Shown here piece by piece: positions 33,389-43,189 of a stretch of 64,000 nt of DNA. The position numbers were made by a program, and so were the translations under genes. How positions within the stretch are numbered: position 1 is the first letter of the stretch; each line of letters opens with the position of its first letter. The notes below the pieces were generated by a model. The model saw only the letters and a list, made by a program, of their open reading frames with translations, had not been told where the DNA came from and did no database searches. Location: contig OY970235.1 of assembly GCA_963714145.1 (NCBI GenBank), forward strand, positions 4,402,001 through 4,466,000, written 5' to 3'. This DNA is from JBBWZH01 sp035544115 (lineage in GTDB: Bacteria; Actinomycetota; Actinomycetes; Mycobacteriales; CADCTP01).

Positions 33389-34687
33389 TCAGGCCAGGGC
33401 GGCGGCCTTGCGCAGCAGCACCGACCGCTCGCGCTCGTTGCGGCACAGCCGGGCGGCGAGCTCCAGCTCGGCCCGCGCCTCGGCGGTCCGGCCGAGCCGG
33501 CTGAGCAGCTCGCCGCGCACGCTCGGCAGCAGGTAGGACCCGGACAGCCGGTCGGTGGCGACCAGCTCATCCACAATGGACAGTGCCGGCGCCGGCCCGG
33601 TCGCCATCGCCACCGCGACGGCCCGGTTGAGCTCGACGACGGGCGACGGAGCCACCCGGCCGAGCGCCTCGTAGAGCAGCACGATGCGCTCCCAGTCGGT
33701 CTCCGGCACCGAGGGCGCCGACCGCGTGGCAGGCGGCGATCGCCGCCTGCAGCCCGTACGGCCCGAGGCCGCGCCCGATGGCCGAGGCCCGGTCGAGCGC
33801 GGCCAGACCGCGGCGGATCGCCGAGCGGTCCCACCGGCGCCGGTCCTGGTCCTCGAGCAGCACCGCCTCGCCGTCCGGTCCGGTGCGGGCCGGGAACCGC
33901 GCGGCGGTGAGCTCGAACAGGGCGAGCAGGCCGTACACCTCCGGCTCGTCGGGCAGCAACGCGGCCAGCATCCGGGCCAGCCGGATCGCCTCGTACGCGA
34001 GATCGGGGCGCAGCAGGCGGTCGCCGGCCGTCGCCGTCGAGCCCTCCGTGAAGATCACGTACAGCACGCTCAGCACAGCCGCCGAGCCGCTCGCGGCGCT
34101 CCTCGGCCGGCGGCAGCTCGAACGGCACTCCGGCCGCCGCGATCGTCTTCTTCGCCCGGGTGATCCGGGCCTGGACCGTCGGCACGGGTACCAGGAACGC
34201 CCGCGCGATCTCCTCGCTGGTCAGGCCGCCGACCGCGCGCAGCGTCAGCGCCACCCGGGCCTCGGGCGAGAGCACCGGATGGCAGGCCACGAACATCAGC
34301 GCGAGGATGTCGTCGTCGACCCGGTCCGGATCCCACGGCAGGTCGGTCCGCCCCGTCCTGGGCCACGCGCCGGCCGCTCACCCTCGGCGAGCTGGCCGGC
34401 GAACTGGCGTACCGCTCGTCGAGTGCCGACCGGCGGCGGAAGCTGTCGATCGCGCGCCGCCGCGCGGTCGCGAGCAGCCAGCCCACCGGGTTCGCCGGCG
34501 CGCCGTCGCGCGACCAGGTGACCAGCGCCTCCGCCACCGCCTCCTGCGCGACGTCCTCGGCGAGCTCGAAGTCCCCGGTGTAGCGGGCCAGCGCGCCGAC
34601 GATCCGGGCGGACTCGATCCGCCAGACGGCCTCGACGGCCCGCCGCGCCGACTCGGCGCTCGGCGGGCCGCCGGCGGCCGCGGGCAT
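33389..34687 (-). pseudogene. ECF sigma factor with long C-terminal extension (ECF42 type), three frameshifts
   Basis: Sigma factor of about 432 residues once three extra bases are removed (near 34375, 34084 and 33728). Segments in order: sigma-70 region 2 (RIVGALARYTGDFELAEDVAQEA), region 4 (TLRAVGGLTSEEIARAFLV, VPTVQARITRAKKTI), then the TPR-like extension (LSVLYVIFTEGSTAT, RLARMLAALLPDEPEVYGLLAL, TDWERIVLLYEALGRVAPSPVVELNRAVA). The partner YCII-domain gene ends at the start codon (TGATG). ECF42 members need their C-terminal extension and are typically paired with such YCII/DGPF proteins. Sequence error or a real pseudogene cannot be told apart here. Confidence 0.82.
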
Positions 34688-35106
34688 CAGAGCTGGCCGG
34701 TCCGCTCGCGCCAGGCCCGCTCCTTGATGACCCACTCGTTGTCCTGCGGGAACTCGTCGATGCCCGGCACCCGGCGGATCTCGCACTTCGAGCCGGTGGT
34801 CGCCGGGAGCCGCTTGGCCCACTCGACGGCCTCCTCCTTCGAGGCCACGTCGATGACGTAGAAGCCGCCGAACAGCTCCTTCGTCTCGCCGTACGGACCG
34901 TCGGTGACCACCGGCGTCTCGCCGCTGAAGTCGACCACCACGCCCTGGGCCGGGTCGTCCAGCCCCTCGGCGGCGACGAGCACACCGGCCTGGATCAGCT
35001 CCTCGTTGAAGCGTCCGACCGTCTCGAGCATCTGCTCGAACGGCGTCTCCATCATCTTCGCGACGGACTCGTCCGTGCCGCGCATGATCAGCATGTACTT
35101 CGCCAT
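34687..35106 (-). CDS. YCII/DGPF-domain protein, partner of ECF sigma factor
   Basis: 139 residues; YCII-related fold with the family motif VVTDGPYGETKELFGGFYVID and MAKYMLIMRGTDES at the N-terminus. Such proteins are encoded next to ECF42 sigma factors in many actinobacteria, but their biochemical role is unknown. Strong ribosome site (GAGGAGATCC) before ATG 35106; one-base overlap with the sigma gene. Unlike its partner it is intact. Confidence 0.9.
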   Translation of the reverse strand: MAKYMLIMRGTDESVAKMMETPFEQMLETVGRFNEELIQAGVLVAAEGLDDPAQGVVVDFSGETPVVTDGPYGETKELFGGFYVIDVASKEEAVEWAKRLPATTGSKCEIRRVPGIDEFPQDNEWVIKERAWRERTGQL

Positions 35107-35297
35107 CGTGGATCTCCTCGTCGCCTGGGCCGTCGCTCGACCCTCTCATCCCAAGGTCGAACGACGCGGACGCGGATCGACACCGGGCGCGGGTCGGCTT
35201 CGACCGCACCCTGCCGCCGGACCGGGCCGGCCAGGCCCGGAAGGTCGCCGGCGGGCCGGCACGAGCCGGACACCGCGGGCTCGATCGGCGCGCGCCG

Positions 35298-36293
35298 CTA
35301 GGGTCGCGGGACGAGGCGGGCCGCGATGTCGGCGGCGGCCCGCAGCGTGCTCTCGCCGAACGGGTCCGCGTCGGTCGCCGCCGGGACGATCACCATGTCG
35401 TCGACTCCGGCGGCGAGATACTCCGCGATCCGTGCGGTGACCCGCGCCGGGTCGCCGACCAGCCCGACCACGTCGTTCAGCCGGGCCGGCACGCGGGCCA
35501 GCAGGTCGGCCGGGTGCGGCCGGGTTCGCGCGTACCCGACGAGGTCGGCGAAGCCGGCCCGGGCGAACATCTGCGCGTAGCCGGGCGCGGCGAGGTAGCC
35601 GACGACCGAGCGGCGCAGCTGCTCGACGGCGAGCGGTCCGGGGTCGATCGCGCAGGCACACCAGACCGCGACCCTCGGCCGGGCCCGGCCGAGGGCCGCG
35701 CTGGCGGCCTCGAGCTTGCGCACCAGCGCGGCGGCCGTCGGCGGGTCGACCAGGTTCAGCACCATCCGATCGGCGTACCGCGCGGCGGTGCCGATCGCCT
35801 GGTCGCCGAACGCGGCCACGACGAGCTCGGAGCGGGGCGGGGGGAGGCGCAGCCGGTAGCCGCGGGTGCGCACCACCGTCCCGTCGACGTCGGCCTTCTG
35901 CCCGTCCAGCAGGGCCCGCACCGCCTGCGCGGACTCCGCCAGAGCGAGCGCGGACCCGGACCGGTCGCGGCCGTGCCACTGCGTCACGACCGTCGTCGAG
36001 GACGTGCCGAGCGCGACCGAGACCGGGCGTCCGGTGATCGCGGCCACCGAGGCGGTCCCCATCGCGATCATCACCGGATCCCGCACCGTCACCGGGAACG
36101 GCCCGAGCACCAGGGACGCCTGGCTGAACCGGGCGCCGACATGCGCGCCCAGGGCGAACGCGTCCCAGGTCGCCATCTCGCCGATCCAGACGGCGCGGTA
36201 GCCCAGGCTGTCGGCGAGCGCGGCGGTCTTGACCACCTCGTCGGCGGGACGGTCCTGCCACAGGCCGAGCGAGACCTCGAGCTCGACGGTCAT
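35298..36293 (-). CDS. Luciferase-like monooxygenase (LLM class, flavin/F420-dependent)
   Basis: 331 residues with the TIM-barrel family pattern: ELEVSLGLWQDRPADEVV, LGYRAVWIGEMATWDAFAL, SVALGTSSTTVVTQWHGRD and the C-terminal GDPARVTARIAEYLAAGVDD. Members use reduced FMN or F420 for oxygenation or hydride transfer; the substrate is unknown. ATG 36293 is chosen; an upstream in-frame GTG at 36332 has GGAGG only one base before it. It is divergent from the DUF1295 gene, and the two 17-bp regulon elements between them place it in the catabolic regulon. Confidence 0.83.
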   Translation of the reverse strand: MTVELEVSLGLWQDRPADEVVKTAALADSLGYRAVWIGEMATWDAFALGAHVGARFSQASLVLGPFPVTVRDPVMIAMGTASVAAITGRPVSVALGTSSTTVVTQWHGRDRSGSALALAESAQAVRALLDGQKADVDGTVVRTRGYRLRLPPPRSELVVAAFGDQAIGTAARYADRMVLNLVDPPTAAALVRKLEAASAALGRARPRVAVWCACAIDPGPLAVEQLRRSVVGYLAAPGYAQMFARAGFADLVGYARTRPHPADLLARVPARLNDVVGLVGDPARVTARIAEYLAAGVDDMVIVPAATDADPFGESTLRAAADIAARLVPRP

Positions 36294-36364
36294 GCCGGCG
36301 CTCGCCAGGTCCGACGCATCATCTGCGGACACCTCCGTTCCACCTGTTCCACACCCGGCCTGTT

Positions 36365-36381
36365 ACTACATCAAGCAAAGT
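36365..36381 (-). promoter_or_regulatory. 17-bp regulon element, site A1
   Basis: Reads ACTTTGCTTGATGTAGT on the minus strand. It matches the shared element (about ACTCTGCTAGTTGTAGT) in front of the luciferase-like monooxygenase gene, 72 bases from its start. Confidence 0.6.
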
Positions 36382-36440
36382 TATTCCGACAAGATCGGTG
36401 ACGCGATTCACTGCCGCTCTTGCCTTTGCGCGGATCTGGT

Positions 36441-36457
36441 CCTACAACTAACAGTGT
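36441..36457 (-). promoter_or_regulatory. 17-bp regulon element, site A2
   Basis: Reads ACACTGTTAGTTGTAGG on the minus strand; 22 bases upstream of the DUF1295 gene start, so probably within its promoter. Confidence 0.65.
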
Positions 36458-36479
36458 CGCTAGGACGAGAGGACGGCAC

Positions 36480-37304
36480 ATGGGACCGGTCGCGTGGACG
36501 CAGCTGGCGGTCGGGCTCGGCGTCGCGGCGGTGGCTATCGCCGCGCTGATGGCCGTCGTCCTGGCGATCTCGCTGAAGACGTCGAACTGGTCGGTGGTCG
36601 ATACCTTCTGGGGCCTCGGCTTCGTTGTCGTCGCCGTCGTGTCCTATCTGGTGACCGGTGGCCACGGCGACGGCGGGCGGCGCCTGGTCGCGCTGGCCGT
36701 CCCGGTGATCTGGGGGCTGCGGCTGGCCGGGTACATCCACTGGCGCAACCACGGCAAGCCCGAGGACCCGCGCTACACCGCGCTGCTGCGCCGGCGCACC
36801 GGCCGGCTCGTCCCGTACGTCCTGCGGACGATCTTCTGGGCGCAGGGCTGGGTGATGTGGGTCGTGGCGATCCCGATCAGCGTCGCGATGGTCGAGGACG
36901 AGCCGGTCAACTGGGTCACCTGGATCGGCGTCGGGCTCGCCGCGGTCGGCCTGTTCTTCGAGGCGGTCGGCGATGTGCAGCTGTCCCGGTTCCGCGCCGA
37001 TCCGGCGAACGCCGGCAAGATCATGGACCGCGGGCTCTGGGCCTGGTCGCGGCACCCGAACTACTTCGGCGACCTGTGTGTGATGGCCGCGCTGTGGCTG
37101 ATCGCCTGCGGCGCCTGGGTCGGCGTCGGCACGCTGTTCGCGCCGGTGCTGATGACGTACATGCTGGTGCGCAAGACCGGGAAGCGGATGCTCGACCGGC
37201 GGCTGGCCCGGACCCGCGGCGCGGCGTACGTCGCCTACGCGGCGCGGACCAGCGGGTTGGTGCCGTGGCCGCCACGGCGGCGGGCGCCCACCGGCGTCAG
37301 CTGA
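36480..37304 (+). CDS. DUF1295 membrane protein (steroid 5-alpha-reductase-like)
   Basis: 274 residues, six to seven helices. The C-terminal half has the DUF1295/ERG24-like pattern RGLWAWSRHPNYFGDLCVMA and LVRKTGKRMLDRRLARTRG; N-terminal TSNWSVVDTFWGLGFV is also typical. Relatives reduce C=C bonds of steroids or fatty-acid-like lipids with NADPH, but many bacterial members are uncharacterised. ATG 36480 follows GAGAGGA. It lies 22 bases downstream of regulon site A2 and overlaps the convergent CoA-ligase gene by 8 bases. Confidence 0.85.
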   Translation: MGPVAWTQLAVGLGVAAVAIAALMAVVLAISLKTSNWSVVDTFWGLGFVVVAVVSYLVTGGHGDGGRRLVALAVPVIWGLRLAGYIHWRNHGKPEDPRYTALLRRRTGRLVPYVLRTIFWAQGWVMWVVAIPISVAMVEDEPVNWVTWIGVGLAAVGLFFEAVGDVQLSRFRADPANAGKIMDRGLWAWSRHPNYFGDLCVMAALWLIACGAWVGVGTLFAPVLMTYMLVRKTGKRMLDRRLARTRGAAYVAYAARTSGLVPWPPRRRAPTGVS

Positions 37305-38817
37305 GCTCACCGGCTGCCCATCGGCGCCGCAGCTCCGGCTTGTCGATCTTGAGGCTGGCCGTGCGCGGCAGCGCGTCGACGAACACGACCCGGGTGGGCT
37401 TCTTGTAGGACGCCAGCCGCTGCCGGGCGACCTCGATCAGACCCGCCTCGTCCAGGTGCGGGCCGCCGGCCACCGCCACCGCGACCACGGTCTCGCCCCA
37501 GCGTTCGTGCGGCACACCGATCACGGCGATCTCGGCCAGGCCGGGCACGCCGGCCAGCGCGGCCTCGACCTCCGCCGGGTACACGTTCATGCCGCCGGAC
37601 ACGATCATGTCCTTGGCCCGGTCGGTGACGTAGAGGTAGCCCGCGCCGTCCAGGTGCCCGATGTCGCCGGTCCGCAGCCATCCGTCCACAACGGACTTCG
37701 CGGTCAGCTCGGGGCGGTTGAAGTAGCCGGCGAACTGGGTGTCCGAACGGACCGCGATCTCGCCGGTCCCGCCGGGCGGCAGCGCGCCGCCGTCCGGCCC
37801 GAGGATGGCGACCTCGGCGATGTGCACCGGCCGCCCGGTGCTCGCGTAGACGTCGTCGGCGCGGCAGCCGGCGGTCCAGTCGGCGTCCTCCGTGCGCGTC
37901 ACCGGGGCGCCCGTCTCGGTCATCCCGTACGTCTCGGCGAACCGCCCGTCGACCGCCTCGACCAGTGCCCGCACCGTCCGCGGCGGCAGCTGCGAGCCCG
38001 AGTGCAGCGCCGAGCGCAGCGTCCGCAGCACGCCGGGATGCCGGTGCGCCTGCTCCGCGAAGGCGGCGGCCAGCGGGGTCGGCACGTAGGTGAAGTTCGA
38101 GCCCTCAGCGAGCATCCGGGCGAACCACTCGTCCGGCGGCAGCCCGGCCAGGAACGAGACCTCGCCGCCCAGATACAGGTGCGGCAGCACGACGCCCCAC
38201 AGGCCGGCCACGAACGACAGCGTCCCGGTCATCGCGCAGCGGCTGCCCGGCCGGAGGTCGAAGTGCACCGGCATGTGCCGCAGCGTGCGCAGCATCGTGA
38301 GCTGGCTGTGCATGACGCCCTTCGGCCGGCCGGTCGTCCCGCTGGTGTAGCCGATGATGGCGAGATCGCCCGGGGCCCGGGTGACCCGCGGGTCGCGCGT
38401 CGACCCGCCGTCGAGCAGCGCCTGCCAGCCGGCGCCGCCGATCCCGAAGACGAGGTCGGCGCCGCTGCCGGCCACCTTGTCGGCCAGCTCGGCGGTGTGG
38501 CCGAACGCCCGCACGTCCGCGTCCGCGAGGATCGCCTCGACCTCCGGCGGGGCGAGCCGGTCGTTCACGTGCACGGCGACGAACCCACCGAGAAAGCAGC
38601 CGACGTACGCCTCGACCGCCTCGACCCGGTCGCCGACCATCAGCGCGACCCGGTCGCCGGGACGCACCCCCTTGCCGGCCAGCGCGTTCGCCAGCCGCGT
38701 CGCGTTCGCGAGCAGCTCCGCGTGGGTGCGCAGCTGCCCGTGCGCGCGCAGCGCGACCCGGTTGCCGGCCCGCCCGAGTGCCGCGGCGAGCACGCCGCCG
38801 ACGGTCTCGACGGTCAT
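37297..38817 (-). CDS. Acyl-CoA ligase (AMP-binding), last gene of the Liv operon
   Basis: Adenylate-forming enzyme of 506 residues that activates a carboxylic acid with ATP and CoA. P-loop-like motif IGYTSGTTGRPKGVMHSQ, A5 motif FAETYGMTETGAPV, A8 region WLRTGDIGHLDGAGYLYVTDRAKDMIVSGGMNVYP and the catalytic Lys near the C-terminus (RTASLKIDKPEL). The start overlaps the upstream ligase stop (ATGA). It resembles the ligase at 57633..59168 more than its direct neighbour. Substrate not predictable from sequence. Confidence 0.9.
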   Translation of the reverse strand: MTVETVGGVLAAALGRAGNRVALRAHGQLRTHAELLANATRLANALAGKGVRPGDRVALMVGDRVEAVEAYVGCFLGGFVAVHVNDRLAPPEVEAILADADVRAFGHTAELADKVAGSGADLVFGIGGAGWQALLDGGSTRDPRVTRAPGDLAIIGYTSGTTGRPKGVMHSQLTMLRTLRHMPVHFDLRPGSRCAMTGTLSFVAGLWGVVLPHLYLGGEVSFLAGLPPDEWFARMLAEGSNFTYVPTPLAAAFAEQAHRHPGVLRTLRSALHSGSQLPPRTVRALVEAVDGRFAETYGMTETGAPVTRTEDADWTAGCRADDVYASTGRPVHIAEVAILGPDGGALPPGGTGEIAVRSDTQFAGYFNRPELTAKSVVDGWLRTGDIGHLDGAGYLYVTDRAKDMIVSGGMNVYPAEVEAALAGVPGLAEIAVIGVPHERWGETVVAVAVAGGPHLDEAGLIEVARQRLASYKKPTRVVFVDALPRTASLKIDKPELRRRWAAGELS

Positions 38818-40574
38818 CCGCGCGCCACGTCGGCGTCGGCGCCGGGCCGCGCGGTAGGTACCCGGGCCGCCGGGTCGTCCCGTTCCTGCCGGAGCCGGTC
38901 CCGCAGCTCGCGTTTGAGGACCTTGCCGACCGGGTTGCGCGGCAGCGCCTCGACGATCTCGAGCCGCTCGGGCAGCTTGTACGACGCGATCTGCTGGCCG
39001 GCGAGATGTCCGACGAGATCGCCGAGCGATATCGATACCCCAGGCCGCGGCACCACGAACGCGCAGACCCGCTCGCCCAGGATCTCGTCCGGATACCCGA
39101 CGACGGCCACCTCGGCGACGGCGGGATGGCTGGCGACGAGCGTCTCCAGCTCGGCCGGCGCGATGTTCATGCCGCCCCGGATGACCAGGTCCTTCGCCCG
39201 GTCGACGTAGCGCAGGAACTCCTGGTTGGGCCCGTCGATGACGAACATGTCCCCGGTCATCAGGTAGCCGTCGGCGTCGAACGGGCTGGCCACGTTCGCC
39301 GCGTCCAGGTAGCCGGCGAACACGCTGGGGCCCTTCAGCCGCAGCTCCCCCGGGATGCCCGGGGTGCTGACCTCCGCGCCGGTGCCGGGGGCGACCAGCT
39401 TGATCGTCGTCTTGGCCGCCGCCGGGAACGTCCACGCGACGCCGCAGCCGTAGCGCGGGAAGAACGCGGCGCGCTGCCCCGGGTCGGTCATCAGCCGCAC
39501 GTCGGTCATCAGCGCGATGCCCTCGTTGGAGCCGAAGAAGTTGATGATCGCGATGCCGTGCCGCTCGCTCCAGCCGCGCACCATCCACTCCTGCAGCGGT
39601 GCCGACCCCGAGCCGATCTGCCGCAGCGCGGAGATGTCCACCCCGGCCAGCAACTGCTCGTGCTGCAGCAGCGTGGCCAGCAGCGCGGGCGGTGCCACCG
39701 TGTACGTGATCCGCTCCCGCTGCACCTGGGCGAGGAAGACGCCGAGGTCGAACGGCTGGTGCTGGACGAGCCGGCAGCCGGTCCGCAGCCAGGGCAGGAA
39801 CATCCCGTTGATGCCGGCCATGTTGACCATCGGGAACGGGTTCAGGATGCGGGAGGCGTGGGTGAGGCCCGGCGAGTAGACGGTGTCCCAGCTCATCACC
39901 AGCCACTCGTAGTGCGCCCGCGGCACGCCCTTGGGCCGGCTCTCGGTGCCGGACGTCCAGCAGATCGTGATGCAGTCGTTCGGGTCGACCGGGTGCGCGT
40001 CGGCGTACCGGGCGACCGCCGGCACGTCGGCGCCGGCCGCGTCCACCCGGACCGAGCCGGGCAGCTCGGACGGTCCAATGTGGAACACCTTGCGCAGCGA
40101 GGGGATCCGCGGCAGCAGCGCGACCACCTCGGCGGCCACCGACCGCTTGAGTACCCGGTCGGCGGTCAGGAACGCGGCGACCTCGCCGATGTTGCCCAGC
40201 TCGACGATCTCGTGCTGGCGGTACTGCACCGGCAGCGGCGACACGATCGCCCGGACCCGCCACGCCGCCAGGTAGGCGACGGCGAGCTCGACGATGTTCG
40301 GCAGCTGCACGGCCAGCACGTCACCCTCGCCGATCCCGTTCGCGAGCAGGACGGCAGCCAGCCGGTCGACCTCGCGGTCGACCTGCCGCCAGGACAGCCG
40401 CAGCTCGGGCGCGTCGACCAGGTCGGCCTTGTTCGGCGGGTCGACGATCGCGAGCGCGTCGCCGCGCTCGGCGACCCGGTCGGCGAACAGCTGCTGGACC
40501 GTCTCGTCGGTCCACCAGCCGCGGCCGGCGTACTGCGCGATCCGCTCCGGCGGATGCATCTTCCTGCCCGGCAT
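38814..40574 (-). CDS. Acyl-CoA ligase (AMP-binding), WTSGTE subgroup
   Basis: 586 residues. The phosphate-binding motif reads ICWTSGTESRPKGVPRAH, a variant of TSGTTGxPKG seen in cyclohexanecarboxylate-CoA-ligase-like enzymes; INFFGSNEG replaces the usual YGxTE. A8 region YVDRAKDLVIRGGMNIAPAE and final Lys LPRNPVGKVLKREL are normal. A close paralogue lies at 60044..61762 with the same GRGWWT-type N-terminus. ATG 40574 follows GGGAGGG. Cotranscribed with the Liv-type transporter. Confidence 0.9.
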   Translation of the reverse strand: MPGRKMHPPERIAQYAGRGWWTDETVQQLFADRVAERGDALAIVDPPNKADLVDAPELRLSWRQVDREVDRLAAVLLANGIGEGDVLAVQLPNIVELAVAYLAAWRVRAIVSPLPVQYRQHEIVELGNIGEVAAFLTADRVLKRSVAAEVVALLPRIPSLRKVFHIGPSELPGSVRVDAAGADVPAVARYADAHPVDPNDCITICWTSGTESRPKGVPRAHYEWLVMSWDTVYSPGLTHASRILNPFPMVNMAGINGMFLPWLRTGCRLVQHQPFDLGVFLAQVQRERITYTVAPPALLATLLQHEQLLAGVDISALRQIGSGSAPLQEWMVRGWSERHGIAIINFFGSNEGIALMTDVRLMTDPGQRAAFFPRYGCGVAWTFPAAAKTTIKLVAPGTGAEVSTPGIPGELRLKGPSVFAGYLDAANVASPFDADGYLMTGDMFVIDGPNQEFLRYVDRAKDLVIRGGMNIAPAELETLVASHPAVAEVAVVGYPDEILGERVCAFVVPRPGVSISLGDLVGHLAGQQIASYKLPERLEIVEALPRNPVGKVLKRELRDRLRQERDDPAARVPTARPGADADVARG

Positions 40575-40631
40575 GACGCCCTCCCGACGGGGTCGCGATG
40601 GCCGGCCCGGCGGCCGGCCATCGCGACCCAC

Positions 40632-41930
40632 CTAGCCCAGGCTGATCAGCGCACCGTCGGCCTTGAAGGCCTTGGTCGCAGCGTCCCAGACGGTCGTCTG
40701 GAAGGCGGAGAAGCCGAGCAGCTGGGCCGGCGAGCTGATCCACTTGATGCCGTTGATCAGCATCGGGCAGTCGTAGGTCTGGTCCCGCGCCGCCTTGATC
40801 ACGTTCTCCCGGGTGAGCCCGCCGGGCATGCCGGCGGCCTGGGTCAGCGTGTTGATGGTCAGGTCCGCGGTGACCCAGCCGGCGACGGTGATCGAGTTCT
40901 CCTTGTCGGCGGTGGTCACCTGCTGCAGGTAGGTCCGCATCCCCGCGTCGCTGGCCAGGGCCGGGTCGGCCGGGTTCTTCAGGTAGGACGGCAGCACGCC
41001 GCCGTCGGCGGCCGCGCCGGCGGCGATGTAGCCGGTCTTGTCCGCACAGTTGGACGGGTTGATCACCAGCTTCGGCGTGAAGCCGATCCGGGCCAGCGCC
41101 TGCACGTCCGGACCGCAGTCCGTGGTGATGCCGGCGATGTAGACGACGTCCGGGCTCTTCGCCTTGATCTGGGCCGCCGCGGCGTTCGGGTCGGTGGACG
41201 GCGCCACCACCGCGACCGTCACGTTCGTACCCTTGACCGCGTTCTGGAACGCGGCGCTGTAGCCCTTGCCGGACGCGGTCTGGTTCTCGGCGATGCCCAC
41301 GGTCGCGCCGTTCGGGAACTTCTGCTGGATGAGCTTGATGTCGTACTGCGCTTCCTTGTCCGCGGCCGGCAGGAACTGCACCGTCCACGGGTATTCCTTG
41401 ATGTCGCGGTACTGCGGCACCGACGAGCTCGGGTACAGCAGCGGGACGCACGCGGCGTTCTGGTCGTCGGCCATCGCGCCCACCGGGCCGCTGCCGAACG
41501 TGGTCAGCGAGTCGACCTGCTCCTTCTGGATGAACTCGGTGGCGTTCGCCTTGGCCCGGTCCGGGGTGAACGCGTCGTCCTTGTAGACGACCTCGAGCTT
41601 GACGCCGTTGATGCCGCCAGCGGCGTTCTGCGCCGCGATGCGCGCCTTGTAGCCGTCGGCGGCGAAGTTGACGACGCCGGCGACCGGGCCGGACAGCGGC
41701 AGGCTGTAGCCGATCTTCCAGCTGCCGGTGACCTGCTTGCGGGCGGCGTCGGCGTCGTCGCAGTCGTCGAGGTTGACCGTGAACCCGGAACCGGACGCGG
41801 CCGGACCACCCGACCCGCTGGGCGAACTGGAGTCCCCGGTGTTGCCGCCGTCGCTGGACGAGCATGCCGCCAGCGCCGTCAGCAGCGCGGCGAGACCGGC
41901 CACTTTGGCACGAACTGTTGTTGTCTTCAC
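40632..41930 (-). CDS. Liv-type ABC transporter substrate-binding lipoprotein
   Basis: 432 residues, family of branched-chain amino acid/amide/aromatic-acid binding proteins. Lipoprotein signal (AALLTALAACSSSDGG) and a Ser/Gly linker, then WKIGYSLPLSGPVAG, AAQNAAGGINGVKLEVVYKDD and AENQTASGKGYSAAF. In catabolic clusters these proteins often bind aromatic or hydrophobic acids instead of amino acids; position beside CoA ligases supports this (inference). GTG 41930 is the start, with AAAGGTC upstream. Confidence 0.88.
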   Translation of the reverse strand: MKTTTVRAKVAGLAALLTALAACSSSDGGNTGDSSSPSGSGGPAASGSGFTVNLDDCDDADAARKQVTGSWKIGYSLPLSGPVAGVVNFAADGYKARIAAQNAAGGINGVKLEVVYKDDAFTPDRAKANATEFIQKEQVDSLTTFGSGPVGAMADDQNAACVPLLYPSSSVPQYRDIKEYPWTVQFLPAADKEAQYDIKLIQQKFPNGATVGIAENQTASGKGYSAAFQNAVKGTNVTVAVVAPSTDPNAAAAQIKAKSPDVVYIAGITTDCGPDVQALARIGFTPKLVINPSNCADKTGYIAAGAAADGGVLPSYLKNPADPALASDAGMRTYLQQVTTADKENSITVAGWVTADLTINTLTQAAGMPGGLTRENVIKAARDQTYDCPMLINGIKWISSPAQLLGFSAFQTTVWDAATKAFKADGALISLG

Positions 41931-41955
41931 CGTCGGTGACCTTTCTGGGCGATCG

Positions 41956-43110
41956 CTACTCGGACGGAGACTGCAGATCCGCGAGACGTTCGGGCGGTGC
42001 CGCGGCGCGCGGGCGCTCGTCGGGCGGGGCGGTGGGCAGGCCGGCGTCCGGACCCGCCGGCGCACCCGCCGGCGCACCGCTGTCCGGGCCCGGCCGGATG
42101 GACGGGACGAGTACCAGCACCCGGTGGAACACCCGGAAGAAGCCGCCCACCAGGCCTTCCGGCGCCAGGAAGATGATCGCGATCAGGACCGCGCCGAACA
42201 GCACCGCGGACGCCTGCCCCTGGCCGATGTCGGACGTGTAATACGGGATGTAGACGACGGCGACCGCCCCCAGCACCGGGCCGAACCGGGTCGCCTGCCC
42301 GCCGATGACCAGGCCGGTCAGCAGCGAGATCGCGTTGAGCAGGGTGAACGAGTCGTTGGCGACGAGACTGCCGAGGTACATCGCGAACAGCGAGCCACCG
42401 ACGCCGGTCAGCGCCCCGGACACCCCGAAGGCGGCCGTCTTGGCGACGGCCAGGTTCACCCCGGACGCGGCCGCCGCGGTCTCGTTGTCCCGCGCCGCGA
42501 CCAGCGCGAGGCCGTACCTGCTGCGCGCCAGGTTGTGCACCAGCAGCATGACGATCAGCAGCAGCGCCGCCGCGAGCCAGTACAGCCACTCGCTCTTCTG
42601 CCCGAGCGTGAAGCCGGACCAGCCCGGCGGGGTCAGCATCCGGCGCCGGATCGTCAGGCCCTGCGCGCCGCCGGTGAGGCCGTCGAAGCGGGCGATCAGT
42701 TCCGGGAACGCGACGCCGAACGCGATCGTGACCATCGCGAGGTACAGCCCGCGGATGCGCAGCGCCGGCAGGCCCACGATCAGCCCGGCGACGAAGCAGA
42801 CGGCGAACGCGACCGGGATCGTGTACTCGGCCTGCCAGCCGTACCGGACGACCAGGACGCCGGTCGTGTACGCGCCCAGGCCGAAGAACGCCGAGTGACC
42901 GACCGAGATCAGCCCGGCGTAGCCGCTGGCGACGTTCAGCCCGGCGATGGCGATCGCGTAGATCATCACCCGGGTGACCTGACCGCGGTCGAACTCGGCC
43001 AGGCCGGAGCCCCAGCCGAGCAGGCCCGCGACCGCGACCGCGGCCAGCACGAGCAGGCCGAGGTGCGGCGCCGAGTTGCGCCGGACAACGATCGGCAGGC
43101 GAGTGCTCAT
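41956..43110 (-). CDS. livM: Liv-type ABC permease (LivM)
   Basis: 384 residues; LivM family with N-terminal helices, IYAIAIAGLNVASGYAGLISVGHSAFFGLGAYT as the central signature and RSRYGLALVAARDNETAAAASGVN near the cytoplasmic coupling loop. The C-terminal 60 residues are a Pro/Ala-rich tail not usual in the family. Partner of the LivH-like permease upstream. Confidence 0.92.
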   Translation of the reverse strand: MSTRLPIVVRRNSAPHLGLLVLAAVAVAGLLGWGSGLAEFDRGQVTRVMIYAIAIAGLNVASGYAGLISVGHSAFFGLGAYTTGVLVVRYGWQAEYTIPVAFAVCFVAGLIVGLPALRIRGLYLAMVTIAFGVAFPELIARFDGLTGGAQGLTIRRRMLTPPGWSGFTLGQKSEWLYWLAAALLLIVMLLVHNLARSRYGLALVAARDNETAAAASGVNLAVAKTAAFGVSGALTGVGGSLFAMYLGSLVANDSFTLLNAISLLTGLVIGGQATRFGPVLGAVAVVYIPYYTSDIGQGQASAVLFGAVLIAIIFLAPEGLVGGFFRVFHRVLVLVPSIRPGPDSGAPAGAPAGPDAGLPTAPPDERPRAAAPPERLADLQSPSE

Positions 43111-43189
43111 TGCCCGCCTCCGCGCTCGCTCCGCTCCGCGGCGCCCCGGACGGCACCTGCGATGCTCACTCGCTGTCGGCTCGCGGCGC

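Noticed and set aside
38778..41939. A 1053-codon plus-strand frame opposite the CoA ligase and binding-protein genes
   Set aside because: Antisense shadow; its translation is His/Arg/Val/Gly-rich with no motifs and no ribosome site.
43116..43141. GC-skewed GCTCGCTCCGCTCCGC stretch in the livH-livM gap as a mobile repeat (REP-like)
   Set aside because: Loosely similar stretches occur near 7655, 29895 and 50935, but they are too short and variable to define one element from this window.
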